A program made the position numbers and the translations under genes. The notes under the pieces were generated by a model. It was given only the letters and a program-made list of their open reading frames with translations. It did not search any database and was not told the DNA's origin. From Acidimicrobiales bacterium (GTDB taxonomy: Bacteria; Actinomycetota; Acidimicrobiia; Acidimicrobiales; Iamiaceae), in assembly GCA_030447445.1 (NCBI GenBank), contig JAUJOW010000012.1:19214-83213 (forward strand): DNA of 64,000 nt. Direction: 5' to 3'. Shown piece by piece: positions 1 to 9,109 of the stretch (its first letter is position 1; the number at the start of each line of letters is the position of its first letter).

Positions 1-5
1 CCCGG

Positions 6-1076
6 GTGCTCGAGGCCGCCGCCGCCGAGCTCGTCCCCCTCGTCGCCCCGGGGGACATCGTCATGGTCCACGATCCTCAGCCGGCGGGGTTGGCCGGCCC
101 CCTCGTCGAGGCCGGGGCCCACGTCGTGTGGCGCTGCCACATCGGCCTCGACCGTCCGAACGACGTGATGCGGCGGGCGTGGGACTTCTTGCGCCCGGCC
201 GTCGAGCCGGCCCACGCCTACGTGTTCTCCCGGGAGAGCTTCGTCTGGGAGGGGCTCGACAAGGACCGGGTCGAGGTGATCGCCCCGTCGATCGATGCCT
301 TCTCGGCCAAGAACCAGGAGCTGTCCGACCAAGCCGTGACCGCCATCCTGGGCGTGGCCGGGATCATCGCCGACGGTGATCGGATCCACGCCACGTTCAC
401 CCGCGAGGACGGCACGCCGGGGCGGGTCGACCGGCCCGCCGAGCTGTTCCAGGACGGCCCCGTGCCGGAGGGCGCGCCCATCGTCACCCAGGTGTCTCGC
501 TGGGATCGCCTGAAGGACCCGATCGGGGTCATCACCGGCTTCGCCGATCACGTCGACCCCGCCCTCGGCGCCCACCTCGTCTACGCCGGCCCGGCGGTGG
601 CGGCGGTGGCTGACGACCCCGAAGGTGCCGAGGTGTTGCAGGAGGCCCGGGAGGCATGGGAGAACCTGCCGGGCCCGGCCCGGTCCCGGGTCCACCTGGT
701 CTGCCTGCCGATGGAGGACGGCGAGGAGAACGCGGCGATGGTCAACGCTCTGCAGCGCCGTTCCGACGTGGTCGTGCAGAAGAGCCTGGCCGAGGGCTTC
801 GGGCTCACCGTGGCCGAGGCCATGTGGAAGAGCCGTCCGGTGGTGGCCTCGCGCATCGGCGGCATCCAGGACCAGATCGACGACGGGATCTCCGGGGTGC
901 TGCTCGACGACCCCAACGACCTCCCCGCCTACGGGGAGGCCGTAGGGGGGCTCCTCGAGGACGAGGCGGCGGCCCGGATGGGGGCGGCGGCCAAGGAGCG
1001 GGTGCGCCGGCAGTTCCTCGGCCCACGGCACCTGACGCAGTACGTCGAGCTGTTCGACCGTCTCACGGCGGGCTGA
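6..1076 (+). CDS. GT4-type glycosyltransferase, trehalose synthase/phosphorylase (TreT)-like; 5' end cut by window edge
   Basis: Protein contains VHDPQPAGL, WRCHIGLDRPN, SRWDRLKDP and KSLAEGFGLTVAEAMWKSRPVVASRIGGIQDQI, typical of TreT-like glycosyltransferases; frame is open from the window start. Confidence 0.8.
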   Translation: MLEAAAAELVPLVAPGDIVMVHDPQPAGLAGPLVEAGAHVVWRCHIGLDRPNDVMRRAWDFLRPAVEPAHAYVFSRESFVWEGLDKDRVEVIAPSIDAFSAKNQELSDQAVTAILGVAGIIADGDRIHATFTREDGTPGRVDRPAELFQDGPVPEGAPIVTQVSRWDRLKDPIGVITGFADHVDPALGAHLVYAGPAVAAVADDPEGAEVLQEAREAWENLPGPARSRVHLVCLPMEDGEENAAMVNALQRRSDVVVQKSLAEGFGLTVAEAMWKSRPVVASRIGGIQDQIDDGISGVLLDDPNDLPAYGEAVGGLLEDEAAARMGAAAKERVRRQFLGPRHLTQYVELFDRLTAG

Positions 1077-1166
1077 CGGGACCGGTGACGGCGACCCGTT
1101 CGGGCCATTTGCCGGTGGTCAGGGGCCGCCCCTAGCCTTGCCTGCTCCCCGACACGGAAGTCCAGC

Positions 1167-1616
1167 GTGCCCACCTACTCACCGAAGGCCAGTGAGATCC
1201 AGCGGAGCTGGGTCGTCGTCGACGCCGACGGCGTCGTGCTGGGTCGGCTCGCCTCGGAGGTGGCTCGGCTGCTGCGGGGCAAGCACAAGCCCATCTTCGC
1301 TCCCCACCTCGACACCGGCGACCACGTCATCATCGTCAACGCCGCCAAGGTGGTGCTCACGGCGTCCAAGGCTGACAAGAAGCTCGTCCACCGCCACTCC
1401 GGGTACCCCGGTGGCATCCGGCAGCAGACCTACGCCGACCTGTTGGCCAAGAAGCCCGAGGAAGCGGTGCGCCGCACCGTGCGGGGGATGCTGCCCAAGA
1501 ACCGCCTCGGGCGCCAGATGCTGCGCAAGCTCAAGGTCTACGCCGGTCCCCAGCACCCCCACGCCGCCCAGCGGCCCACCAACCTCGACCTGGCCCACCA
1601 CCGGCCCGGCGCCTGA
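1167..1616 (+). CDS. rplM: 50S ribosomal protein L13
   Basis: [30 protein letters not shown] and [31 protein letters not shown] start; followed by rpsI. Confidence 0.97.
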   Translation: MPTYSPKASEIQRSWVVVDADGVVLGRLASEVARLLRGKHKPIFAPHLDTGDHVIIVNAAKVVLTASKADKKLVHRHSGYPGGIRQQTYADLLAKKPEEAVRRTVRGMLPKNRLGRQMLRKLKVYAGPQHPHAAQRPTNLDLAHHRPGA

Positions 1617-1633
1617 GCAGGAGAACCCGACCC

Positions 1634-2026
1634 GTGCCCCAGCCGCTCGTGCAGTCCACCGGTCGCCGCAAGTCGGCCATCGCCCGCGTGCGGCTCCGCG
1701 ACGGCGAAGGCAGGATCACGGTCAACGGTCGCGACGTGGCCGAGTACTTCCCCTCCGACACGCACCGGATGGTGCTCACCGAGCCGCTGCGGGCCACCGA
1801 GACCCTCGACCGCTACGACATCGACGCCACCATGGACGGTGGCGGCGTGTCGGGGCAGGCCGGCGCCCTGCGCCTCGGCATCGCCCGGGCGCTCATCGAG
1901 CTCGACGAGGAGCTCCGGCCGTTGCTGAAGCGCTCGGGTTACCTCACCCGCGACGCCCGGGAGAAGGAATCGAAGAAGTACGGGCTGAAGAAGGCTCGCA
2001 AGGCGCCGCAGTACTCCAAGCGCTGA
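1634..2026 (+). CDS. rpsI: 30S ribosomal protein S9
   Basis: [13 protein letters not shown] and C-terminal [12 protein letters not shown]. Confidence 0.97.
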   Translation: MPQPLVQSTGRRKSAIARVRLRDGEGRITVNGRDVAEYFPSDTHRMVLTEPLRATETLDRYDIDATMDGGGVSGQAGALRLGIARALIELDEELRPLLKRSGYLTRDAREKESKKYGLKKARKAPQYSKR

Positions 2027-2054
2027 CCCGGCCGAGCCGGTCGGTGGTGCGGGC

Positions 2055-3398
2055 ATGACGCTGCGGTTCGGCACCGACGGCGTGCGCGGCGTCGCCAACG
2101 CCGAGCTGACCCCGGAGCTGGCACTGGCCCTCGGGCGGGCGGCGGCCCGGGTGGTGAGCGGTCGGCGGTGGGTGGTCGGCCGCGACACCCGCCGCTCGGG
2201 CCCGCTGCTGGTGGCTGCGCTGGCCGCCGGGCTGGCCTCGGAGGGCGCCGACGTGGCCGACCTGGGGGTGCTGCCCACACCCGGGGTGGCGCACCTGTCG
2301 GCCGTCGACGGCGTGGCCGGAGCCATGATCTCGGCCTCCCACAACCCGTTCGCCGACAACGGGATCAAGCTCTTCTCGCCGGGTGGGCGGAAGCTGGGGG
2401 GAGACGCCGAGGCGTCGCTCGAGGCCGAGCTCGACCGGGTGCGCAGTGAGCCCGACGGCCGCCCTCGACCCAGCGGGGCCGACGTGGGCGTGATCGGGAG
2501 CGAGCCCGATGCGTGGCAGCGCTACGCCAGCCACCTCGAGCGGGCGGTCCTGGACGGGCGGCGTCTCGGCGGCATCCGGGTGGTGGTGGACTGCGCCAAC
2601 GGCGCCGCGTCGACCGTCGCTCCTCGGGTGCTGACCGCTCTCGGGGCCGAGGTCACCGTGCTGCACGCCGATCCCGACGGCGTCAACATCAACGTCGAGT
2701 GCGGGTCGAACCACCCCACCGCCCTGCAGCGGGCCGTCGTGGCGCGACGGGCGCAGGTGGGGTTGGCCCTCGACGGCGACGCCGACCGGCTCATCGCCGT
2801 CGACGCCGACGGCCGGGTGGTGGACGGCGACCACGTGATCGCCGTGTGCGCTGTCGACCTGCACGACGAGGGTCGCCTGGCCGACGACACCGTCGTGGTC
2901 ACGGTGATGACCAACCTCGGCTTCCGCCGGGCCATGGGATCGCGAGGCGTCCGGGTGGTGGAGACAGGGGTGGGTGACCGGGCCGTCCTGGAGGCGCTCG
3001 AGCGGGGCGGCTACTCCCTCGGGGGCGAGCAGTCCGGCCATGTCATCTTCGCCGACCTCGCCACCACCGGCGACGGGCTGCTCACCGGGATCGTCCTGCT
3101 CGACGTGATGGCGCGGACCGGTCGCCCGCTGGCCGACCTCGCGGCGGTGATGACCCGCCTGCCCCAGGAGCTTCGCAACGTGGTCGTCGCCCGCCGGGAC
3201 CCAGCGGTGGTCGAGCACCTGGCCGGCGACATTGCCGCCGCCGAGGTGGCCCTCGGCGACGAGGGACGGGTGCTCGTCCGCCCGAGCGGCACCGAGCCTC
3301 TGGTGCGGGTGATGGTCGAGGCGCCGACGGCCGACGAGGCCGCCGCCGTCGCCGATCAGCTCGCCGCCGCCGTCGAGCGGGTCACCGCCTCGGCCTGA
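2055..3398 (+). CDS. glmM: Phosphoglucosamine mutase
   Basis: FGTDGVRGVAN, active-site ISASHNPFADNGIK, DGDADR, RPSGTEPLVRVMVEA. Confidence 0.96.
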   Translation: MTLRFGTDGVRGVANAELTPELALALGRAAARVVSGRRWVVGRDTRRSGPLLVAALAAGLASEGADVADLGVLPTPGVAHLSAVDGVAGAMISASHNPFADNGIKLFSPGGRKLGGDAEASLEAELDRVRSEPDGRPRPSGADVGVIGSEPDAWQRYASHLERAVLDGRRLGGIRVVVDCANGAASTVAPRVLTALGAEVTVLHADPDGVNINVECGSNHPTALQRAVVARRAQVGLALDGDADRLIAVDADGRVVDGDHVIAVCAVDLHDEGRLADDTVVVTVMTNLGFRRAMGSRGVRVVETGVGDRAVLEALERGGYSLGGEQSGHVIFADLATTGDGLLTGIVLLDVMARTGRPLADLAAVMTRLPQELRNVVVARRDPAVVEHLAGDIAAAEVALGDEGRVLVRPSGTEPLVRVMVEAPTADEAAAVADQLAAAVERVTASA

Positions 3399-3407
3399 CG
3401 TCGGCGC

Positions 3408-5075
3408 TCAGGCGCCGGACTGGTAGCCGTCGATCAGGTAGTTGCCGGTGGCCTCGTCGCGGACGAACTCCAGGCTGACCCGCTCGGTCGACCGGGAGCC
3501 GTCCGTGCGGACGTACACCAGGGTGGCGGTGGCGCTGTCCTCGCCTCGTGGCTGGACGTCGGACACGCTCACCGACTGGATGTCGCCGACCCAGAAGCGG
3601 TCGAAGGAGCTGCGGCCGGTCTGCTCCTGGTAGTCCGGGCTCAGCCAGGTGTACGCCTCGTCCAGGCGGTCCTGGTTGGTCAGGGCGTAGTACTGGGTCA
3701 CGGTCTCCTCGATGGTGGGGGCGCCCGGCCCCGCCCCGGTCGGCGCCGGCGCCGTGGTGGGCGGTGGCGCGGTGGTGGTCGGGGCGGTGGTTGACGTCGT
3801 CGTCGATGTGGTCGTCGTGGATGTGGTCGAGGTCGTGGACGAAGTCGCCGACGTGGGTGCCTGGGAGGTCGGCGTCGTGGTGGTCGCCTCGGGCCGGGTG
3901 CTGGACGCCGTCGTCGAGGACGGTGCCGAGGTCGAGGGGCTGGTCGGTGCCGTGGTGGTCTCAGCGGTGGCGGAAGGGGGGTCGTCGTCACCACCGATGG
4001 CGCCGGCGACGAGCAGCCCGAGCACGGTGAGCACGGCCAGGCCGGCCAGGACGGCGGCCAACAGCGGGCCCTTGCGCCGTCCGGCGGGATCGTCGGCCTC
4101 CTCGGGCCGTTCCTCGAGCACCTCGGGGTCTTCATCGTCAGGGCCGACCACCACGCCGGGCGGCGGTGGCATGGCGGCCAGGTCGCCCGTGTTGATGCGA
4201 GCCGTGGGCGGGCTGTCCTCGATGACCGCGGCCGGGAGCCGCCCGGCCGCGGCCAGCTCCCGCTGGAACACCTCCGCCGAGGGCGGGCGGTCGGCGGGGT
4301 GCTTGGCCATGGCGTCGTCGATGACGGTGGCCACCGCGCCGGGGACACCGAAGGACCGCAGGTCGGGTGGGTCCTCGGTCACCACCCGGGCCACCGTCGC
4401 CGCCAGGGGCTCACCGGAGGTGGCGGCGAACGGCGGACGACCGGTGAGGGCGGCGTGGAGGGTGGCGGCCAGCGAGTACAGGTCCGAAGCGGGGCTGGCC
4501 GGTTGGCCGGAGAGGATCTCGGGGGGTGCGTAGGTGACCGTGGCCGTGACCAGCCCGGTGGTCGTGCGGGTGGCGTCGGCCAGGCGGGCGATGCCGAAGT
4601 CGGCCAGCTGGGGTTCGTCGTAGGCGGAGTAGAGGATGTTGGAGGGCTTGACGTCGCGGTGCAGCACGCCCATGCCGTGGGCGGCGGCCAGGGCACCGGC
4701 CAACTTCGTGCCGACCGTGGTCACCTCCCGCCAGTCCATCGGCTGGCGTCGGAAGCGGTCGCCCAACGTGCCACCGGGCAGGTACGGCATCACCAGGTAC
4801 GGGTGACCGTCGGCGGTCACCCCGGTGGCGTAGACCGGCACCACGTTGGGGTGGTGGGACACCGCCCCCATGGCTGCCACCTCCCGGCGGAAGCGGGTGT
4901 CGGAGGTGGGGTCATCGGTGACCCCGTCGAGCACCTTGATGGCCACGTCCCGGTGGAACTCGGTCTGGCGGCCTCGGTACACCGTCCCGAATCCGCCCCG
5001 CCCGACGCGGGAGAGGTCGACGATGCCCGGGATCGTCGGTGGCGGGATACTGGTCGGTGTGGCTGGTTCCGGCAT
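3408..5075 (-). CDS. Membrane-anchored Ser/Thr protein kinase (PknB-like) with Thr-rich linker and a C-terminal extracellular domain that is not PASTA
   Basis: VGRGGFGTVYRGRQ, HRDVKPSNIL, DFGIARL, single TM (LLAAVLAGLAVLTVLGLLVAGAI), long Ser/Thr/Pro linker, C-terminal TVTQYYALTNQDRLDEAYTWLSPDYQ. Confidence 0.9.
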   Translation of the reverse strand: MPEPATPTSIPPPTIPGIVDLSRVGRGGFGTVYRGRQTEFHRDVAIKVLDGVTDDPTSDTRFRREVAAMGAVSHHPNVVPVYATGVTADGHPYLVMPYLPGGTLGDRFRRQPMDWREVTTVGTKLAGALAAAHGMGVLHRDVKPSNILYSAYDEPQLADFGIARLADATRTTTGLVTATVTYAPPEILSGQPASPASDLYSLAATLHAALTGRPPFAATSGEPLAATVARVVTEDPPDLRSFGVPGAVATVIDDAMAKHPADRPPSAEVFQRELAAAGRLPAAVIEDSPPTARINTGDLAAMPPPPGVVVGPDDEDPEVLEERPEEADDPAGRRKGPLLAAVLAGLAVLTVLGLLVAGAIGGDDDPPSATAETTTAPTSPSTSAPSSTTASSTRPEATTTTPTSQAPTSATSSTTSTTSTTTTSTTTSTTAPTTTAPPPTTAPAPTGAGPGAPTIEETVTQYYALTNQDRLDEAYTWLSPDYQEQTGRSSFDRFWVGDIQSVSVSDVQPRGEDSATATLVYVRTDGSRSTERVSLEFVRDEATGNYLIDGYQSGA

Positions 5076-5120
5076 GATCTCGGTCGGCTGGAGGAGACTC
5101 CAGTGTCACTACCCGCGCCG

Positions 5121-5250
5121 GTGGGTGTCCACCCACGGTGACGGCCGGGATCGGGGTGGGCTCACCGTATGTGCGGGTCCACGGGCCGTGGCCCCCGTGT
5201 GTGCCTGTGCGGTTTGGGGGTCCACGGGGGCACAGCCCCCGTGTGTGCCT
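5121..5250 (+). promoter_or_regulatory. Leader with successive imperfect inverted/direct repeats upstream of the GlmS-like gene
   Basis: GTGGGT-GTCC-ACCCAC at 5121-5136; related copies GGGTCCACGGGCCGTGGCCCCCGTGTGTGCCT (about 5175-5205) and GGGGGTCCACGGGGGCACAGCCCCCGTGTGTGCCT (about 5217-5250). Confidence 0.5.
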
Positions 5251-5263
5251 ACGCTACGACGGC

Positions 5264-8200
5264 ATGTGCGGCATCATCGCCGTCGCCCGGCGGCGCAGCC
5301 GGCGGCGACCACCGACCTCGGCCGAGATCCTCGACCTGCTCGACGGCGTGCCCGACGAGCTGGCCGACACCTCTCCCGATGGGCTGGCCGACCGGGTGGG
5401 CGTCGCTGCTGATCGCATCGACCGGGCCGACCGGAGCCTGCGGGGGACCGCCGGCCTGCGGACCCTGCTCGCCGACCCGTCCTTGGCTCCGGCCGTGGAC
5501 GCCGTCCTCCGCAAGGTGGGGGAGGCCGCCGACGTCATCGAAGCCGGCCTCGACGCCGGTACCTCCGCCCGCACCCCGGCCGACCTCGAAGCCGTCAACG
5601 CCGCCCTCCTGCGCCTGCGCGACAAGACGTGGGCCGTGCAATGCGACCGGCTACGGGCGGCCGCCGGCGTCGCCGACCTGGCCGGGTCGGAGCGGGGCGT
5701 GGCCGCCGTCGAGGCCTTCGCGTCGGTCCAGTTGGCGCTGTCCGCCCTCGACCGGCTCGAGGTGCGGGGTCGGGACTCGGCCGGGCTGCACCTGCTCGTG
5801 CGGGGTCACGAGCTCGACCTCGGCCGCTCGGGCCTGGCGGCGCTGCTCGACCACCGAGCCGCCGACCCGTTGTTCGGCTCGACCTCGGTGCGAGTGGTCG
5901 GCGACTGCCTCAGCTTCGTCTACAAGGCGGCGGCCGAGATCGGTGAGCTGGGCGACAACACGCGGGTGCTGCGGGCGGCCATCACCGACGACGCGCTCTT
6001 GCACCGGGCCCTCGCCGCTGACGGAGCCGAGGTGGTGGTGCTCGGCCACACCCGGTGGGCCAGCGTCGGCATCATCTCCCAACCCAACGCCCACCCCCTG
6101 AACGCCGAGGAGCTCGACCGCACCGACGGGCCCTATGTCACCGCCGCCCTCAACGGCGACGTCGACAACTTCGCCGACCTCAAGGCCTCCGAAGCGCTCC
6201 GCATCGCTCCTGAGATCACCACCGACGCCAAGGTGATCCCGACCCTGATCTCCCGGCGGCTGGCCGCCGGTGACGACCTGGTCGAGGGCTTCCGCCGCAC
6301 CGTGGCCACCCTCGAAGGCTCGGTGGCCATCGCCGCCAGCGCCGCCGACGCCCCGGCCGACCTGCTCCTCGCCCTGCGAGGGAGCGGCCAGGCCCTGTAC
6401 GTCGGCGTGGCCGACGACCTCACCGTGGTGGCCTCCGAGCCCTACGGCGTGGTCGAGGAGTGCGACACGTACCTGCGCATGGACGGCGAGACGCCCGCCG
6501 ACGCCACGAACCCGGCCGGCAGCCGGGGCCAGGTCGTCCACGTCCGGGGTGCCCAGGCCGGGACCGTCGAGGGCATCCACCGCCTCTCCTACGACGGCAC
6601 CGTCCTGCCCGTCCTCCCCGACGAGCTTGCCGTCGGGGAGATCACCACCCGCGACATCGACCGGGGGTCGGCCCCCCACTTCCTCTTGAAGGAGATCGGC
6701 GAGGCGCCTTCGTCGTTCCGCAAGACGCTGCGAGGCAAGATCGCCGATGACGGTGACGGCGGCCTGCGGGTCGTGCTCGGGCCCGAGACCATCCCCGACA
6801 CCCTCCGGGCGGGGCTGGCCGACGGGTCGGTCGGGCGGGTGGTCGTCATCGGGCAGGGCACCGCCGCCGTCGCCGGACACGCCCTCGTCGGCGCGCTCGA
6901 GGACGCCGCTTCCGGTACGCCGCTGCGGGTCGAGGCCAGGCTGGCCACCGAGCTGTCGGGCTTCGGACTGAAGGCCGACATGAGCGACACGCTGGTGGTG
7001 GCGGTGAGCCAGTCGGGCACCACCACCGACACCAACCGCACCGTGGACCTCGTCCGGGCCCGGGGAGCCCACGTCGTGGCCATCGTCACCCGCCGGGGGA
7101 GCGACCTCACCGACAAGTCCGACGGCGTGCTCTACACCTCCGACGGGCGCGACGTGGAGATGAGCGTGGCCTCCACCAAGGCCTTCTATGCACAGGTGGC
7201 GGCGGGCTTCCTCCTCGCCTTCGCGGTGGCCGAGATCGTGGTCGACCCGGCCACCGACCCCGACGCCGCCAGGGAGCGGTCCGAGCTCCTGGCTGCGTTG
7301 CGGGAGGTGCCCGAGGCGATGGTCGCCACCCTCGAGCGGCGCGACGCCATCTCCGCTGCCGCTCGCCAGCTCGCTCCGCCCAAGCGCAACTGGACCGTGG
7401 TCGGCTCCGGCGCCGACCGGATCGCCGCCATGGAGCTGCGGATCAAGCTGAGCGAGCTCTGCTACAAGTCGATCTCCTGCGACGCCACCGAGGACAAGAA
7501 GCACATCGACCTCTCGGCCGAGCCGCTCATCCTCGTGTGCGCCACCGGGCTCCAGGGTTCCAACGCCGACGACGTGGCCAAGGAGGTGGCCATCTACCGG
7601 GCCCACAAGGCCACCCCCATCGTGATCGCCACCGAGGGCGAGGAGCGCTTCAGCGCTGCCCTCCAGGCGCTCACCGTGCCGGCCGTGCACCCCAAGCTGG
7701 CCTTCGTGCTGGCCACGGTGGTCGGCCACCTCTTCGGGTACGAGGCGGCGCTGGCCATCGACGCCCAGGCCGTGCCCCTCCGCCTGGCCCGCGCCGCCAT
7801 CGAGGAGCGGGTTTCGACCCCGGGCGCCGCCGCCGACGGTGACCGCCTCCTCGACGAGCTGCGGGGCGAGTTCGGGCCGCCGGCGGCCCGGTTCTTCGAC
7901 GGGCTGCGCGCTGGCGCCTACGACGGCCACCTCGGGGCGTCCAACGCCGCCCGCCTGGCGTCGCTGCTGCGCTACGGGATCGGGATATCGGCGCTCGAGG
8001 GCTACGAGGCCGAACACGGTCGGATGGGATCGCCGAGCGTGCTCATCGAGGACCTCACCGCCGCGCTGACGGCCGGCATCGAGGAGCTGACCCGGCCCGT
8101 GGACGCCATCAAGCACCAAGCCAAGACCGTCACCGTCGGCATCTCCCGCAGCGACGAGGGGCTGCTGCAGGTGGGGCTGGTACGGAAGGTGCTCGAGGTG

Positions 8201-8737
8201 GGCGCCGCCCGGGATCGGCTCAGCTACCGCTCGCTCCGCACCCTGGCCGGGCTCGATCCGGCTGTGGCCGAGGTGCGGGGCTTCACCCGCTACCGCATCG
8301 AGGGAGACGTCGAAGCCCACGACGCGACCATCACTGTGGTCGACCGGGGCGGGATCGCCCGCGACCTCCCGCTGCGCACCGAACGCAACCCCGTGCTGCG
8401 GGGCACCAAGCACCGGGTGGCCACCGAGCGGGAGGTGACGGTCGCCGTCGGCCGGAGCGACGGACGCCACGTGGTCATCGTCCCTGAGGTGAAGGGCAAC
8501 CAGTGCACCGGACTCACCTTGTTGCACGTGGCGGTGACCGAGCGCCTGTCGGCCACCCAGGCCCGCTCGGTGCTCGAGCAGTACCGCAACCGGTACTCGG
8601 CCCTGAAGGACGCCGTCACCGAGACCGAGCCGGCCTTCCGCGACGACCTCCTCGCCGAGGTCCCCCTCATCGACCTGCTCACCGAGCCCGTCTACGTGCT
8701 CGCCGACCGCTGGCGGGCCACCCGGCCATCGCCGTGA
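5264..8737 (+). CDS. GlmS-like protein (class II glutaminase plus two SIS domains) with a large N-terminal insertion and a C-terminal extension, about 1157 aa
   Basis: MCGIIAV N-terminus, LEVRGRDSAGLHLL, GHTRWASVGIISQPNAHPL, SIS motifs VAVSQSGTTTDTNRTVDLVR and ASTKAFYAQVAAGF; ATG at 5264 preferred over the upstream ORF start because of the catalytic Cys after Met. Confidence 0.85.
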   Translation: MCGIIAVARRRSRRRPPTSAEILDLLDGVPDELADTSPDGLADRVGVAADRIDRADRSLRGTAGLRTLLADPSLAPAVDAVLRKVGEAADVIEAGLDAGTSARTPADLEAVNAALLRLRDKTWAVQCDRLRAAAGVADLAGSERGVAAVEAFASVQLALSALDRLEVRGRDSAGLHLLVRGHELDLGRSGLAALLDHRAADPLFGSTSVRVVGDCLSFVYKAAAEIGELGDNTRVLRAAITDDALLHRALAADGAEVVVLGHTRWASVGIISQPNAHPLNAEELDRTDGPYVTAALNGDVDNFADLKASEALRIAPEITTDAKVIPTLISRRLAAGDDLVEGFRRTVATLEGSVAIAASAADAPADLLLALRGSGQALYVGVADDLTVVASEPYGVVEECDTYLRMDGETPADATNPAGSRGQVVHVRGAQAGTVEGIHRLSYDGTVLPVLPDELAVGEITTRDIDRGSAPHFLLKEIGEAPSSFRKTLRGKIADDGDGGLRVVLGPETIPDTLRAGLADGSVGRVVVIGQGTAAVAGHALVGALEDAASGTPLRVEARLATELSGFGLKADMSDTLVVAVSQSGTTTDTNRTVDLVRARGAHVVAIVTRRGSDLTDKSDGVLYTSDGRDVEMSVASTKAFYAQVAAGFLLAFAVAEIVVDPATDPDAARERSELLAALREVPEAMVATLERRDAISAAARQLAPPKRNWTVVGSGADRIAAMELRIKLSELCYKSISCDATEDKKHIDLSAEPLILVCATGLQGSNADDVAKEVAIYRAHKATPIVIATEGEERFSAALQALTVPAVHPKLAFVLATVVGHLFGYEAALAIDAQAVPLRLARAAIEERVSTPGAAADGDRLLDELRGEFGPPAARFFDGLRAGAYDGHLGASNAARLASLLRYGIGISALEGYEAEHGRMGSPSVLIEDLTAALTAGIEELTRPVDAIKHQAKTVTVGISRSDEGLLQVGLVRKVLEVGAARDRLSYRSLRTLAGLDPAVAEVRGFTRYRIEGDVEAHDATITVVDRGGIARDLPLRTERNPVLRGTKHRVATEREVTVAVGRSDGRHVVIVPEVKGNQCTGLTLLHVAVTERLSATQARSVLEQYRNRYSALKDAVTETEPAFRDDLLAEVPLIDLLTEPVYVLADRWRATRPSP

Positions 8738-9099
8738 TCGGCGTCGGGATCGACGCCGTCGAGGTGGACCGGTTCCGGCGGGTGGCGGCCCGCACGCCGG
8801 GCGTGCTCGATCGGCTGTTCACCGACCGTGAACGGGCCTATGCCGAGCGGCGGCGGGACCCGACCGAGCGGTTCGCTGCCCGCTTCGCCGCCAAGGAGGC
8901 GGTGATGAAGGCGCTCGGGGTCGGGGTGGGCGCTTGCAAGTGGCGGGAGATCGAGGTGGTCCGGGCGGCGTCGGGTCAGCCCTCGGTGCGGCTCACGGGT
9001 GGAGCGGCGGCGCTGGCCGAGCGCCGGGCCGTGACCGGCTGGCGGCTGTCGCTGACCCACACCGCCACCATGGCCGAGGCCGTGGCCCTCGCCCTGTGA
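8734..9099 (+). CDS. acpS: Holo-[acyl-carrier-protein] synthase
   Basis: IGVGIDAVEVDRF, ERFAARFAAKEAVMKALG; GTGA overlap with the upstream stop. Confidence 0.93.
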   Translation: MIGVGIDAVEVDRFRRVAARTPGVLDRLFTDRERAYAERRRDPTERFAARFAAKEAVMKALGVGVGACKWREIEVVRAASGQPSVRLTGGAAALAERRAVTGWRLSLTHTATMAEAVALAL

Positions 9100-9109
9100 C
9101 CGACCACGG

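Noticed and set aside
3770-3960. Trinucleotide-like repeats in the kinase gene resembling a microsatellite or CRISPR-like array
   Set aside because: Codes for the Ser/Thr/Pro linker; no regular spacer-repeat structure.
5651-8527. 958-aa reverse-strand ORF opposite the GlmS-like gene, and similar long antisense ORFs (e.g. 1944-3218, 42800-44818, 54292-55647)
   Set aside because: Shadow ORFs from high third-position GC; compositions rich in Gly/His/Val/Arg and no recognisable motifs, while the opposite strand encodes clear protein families.
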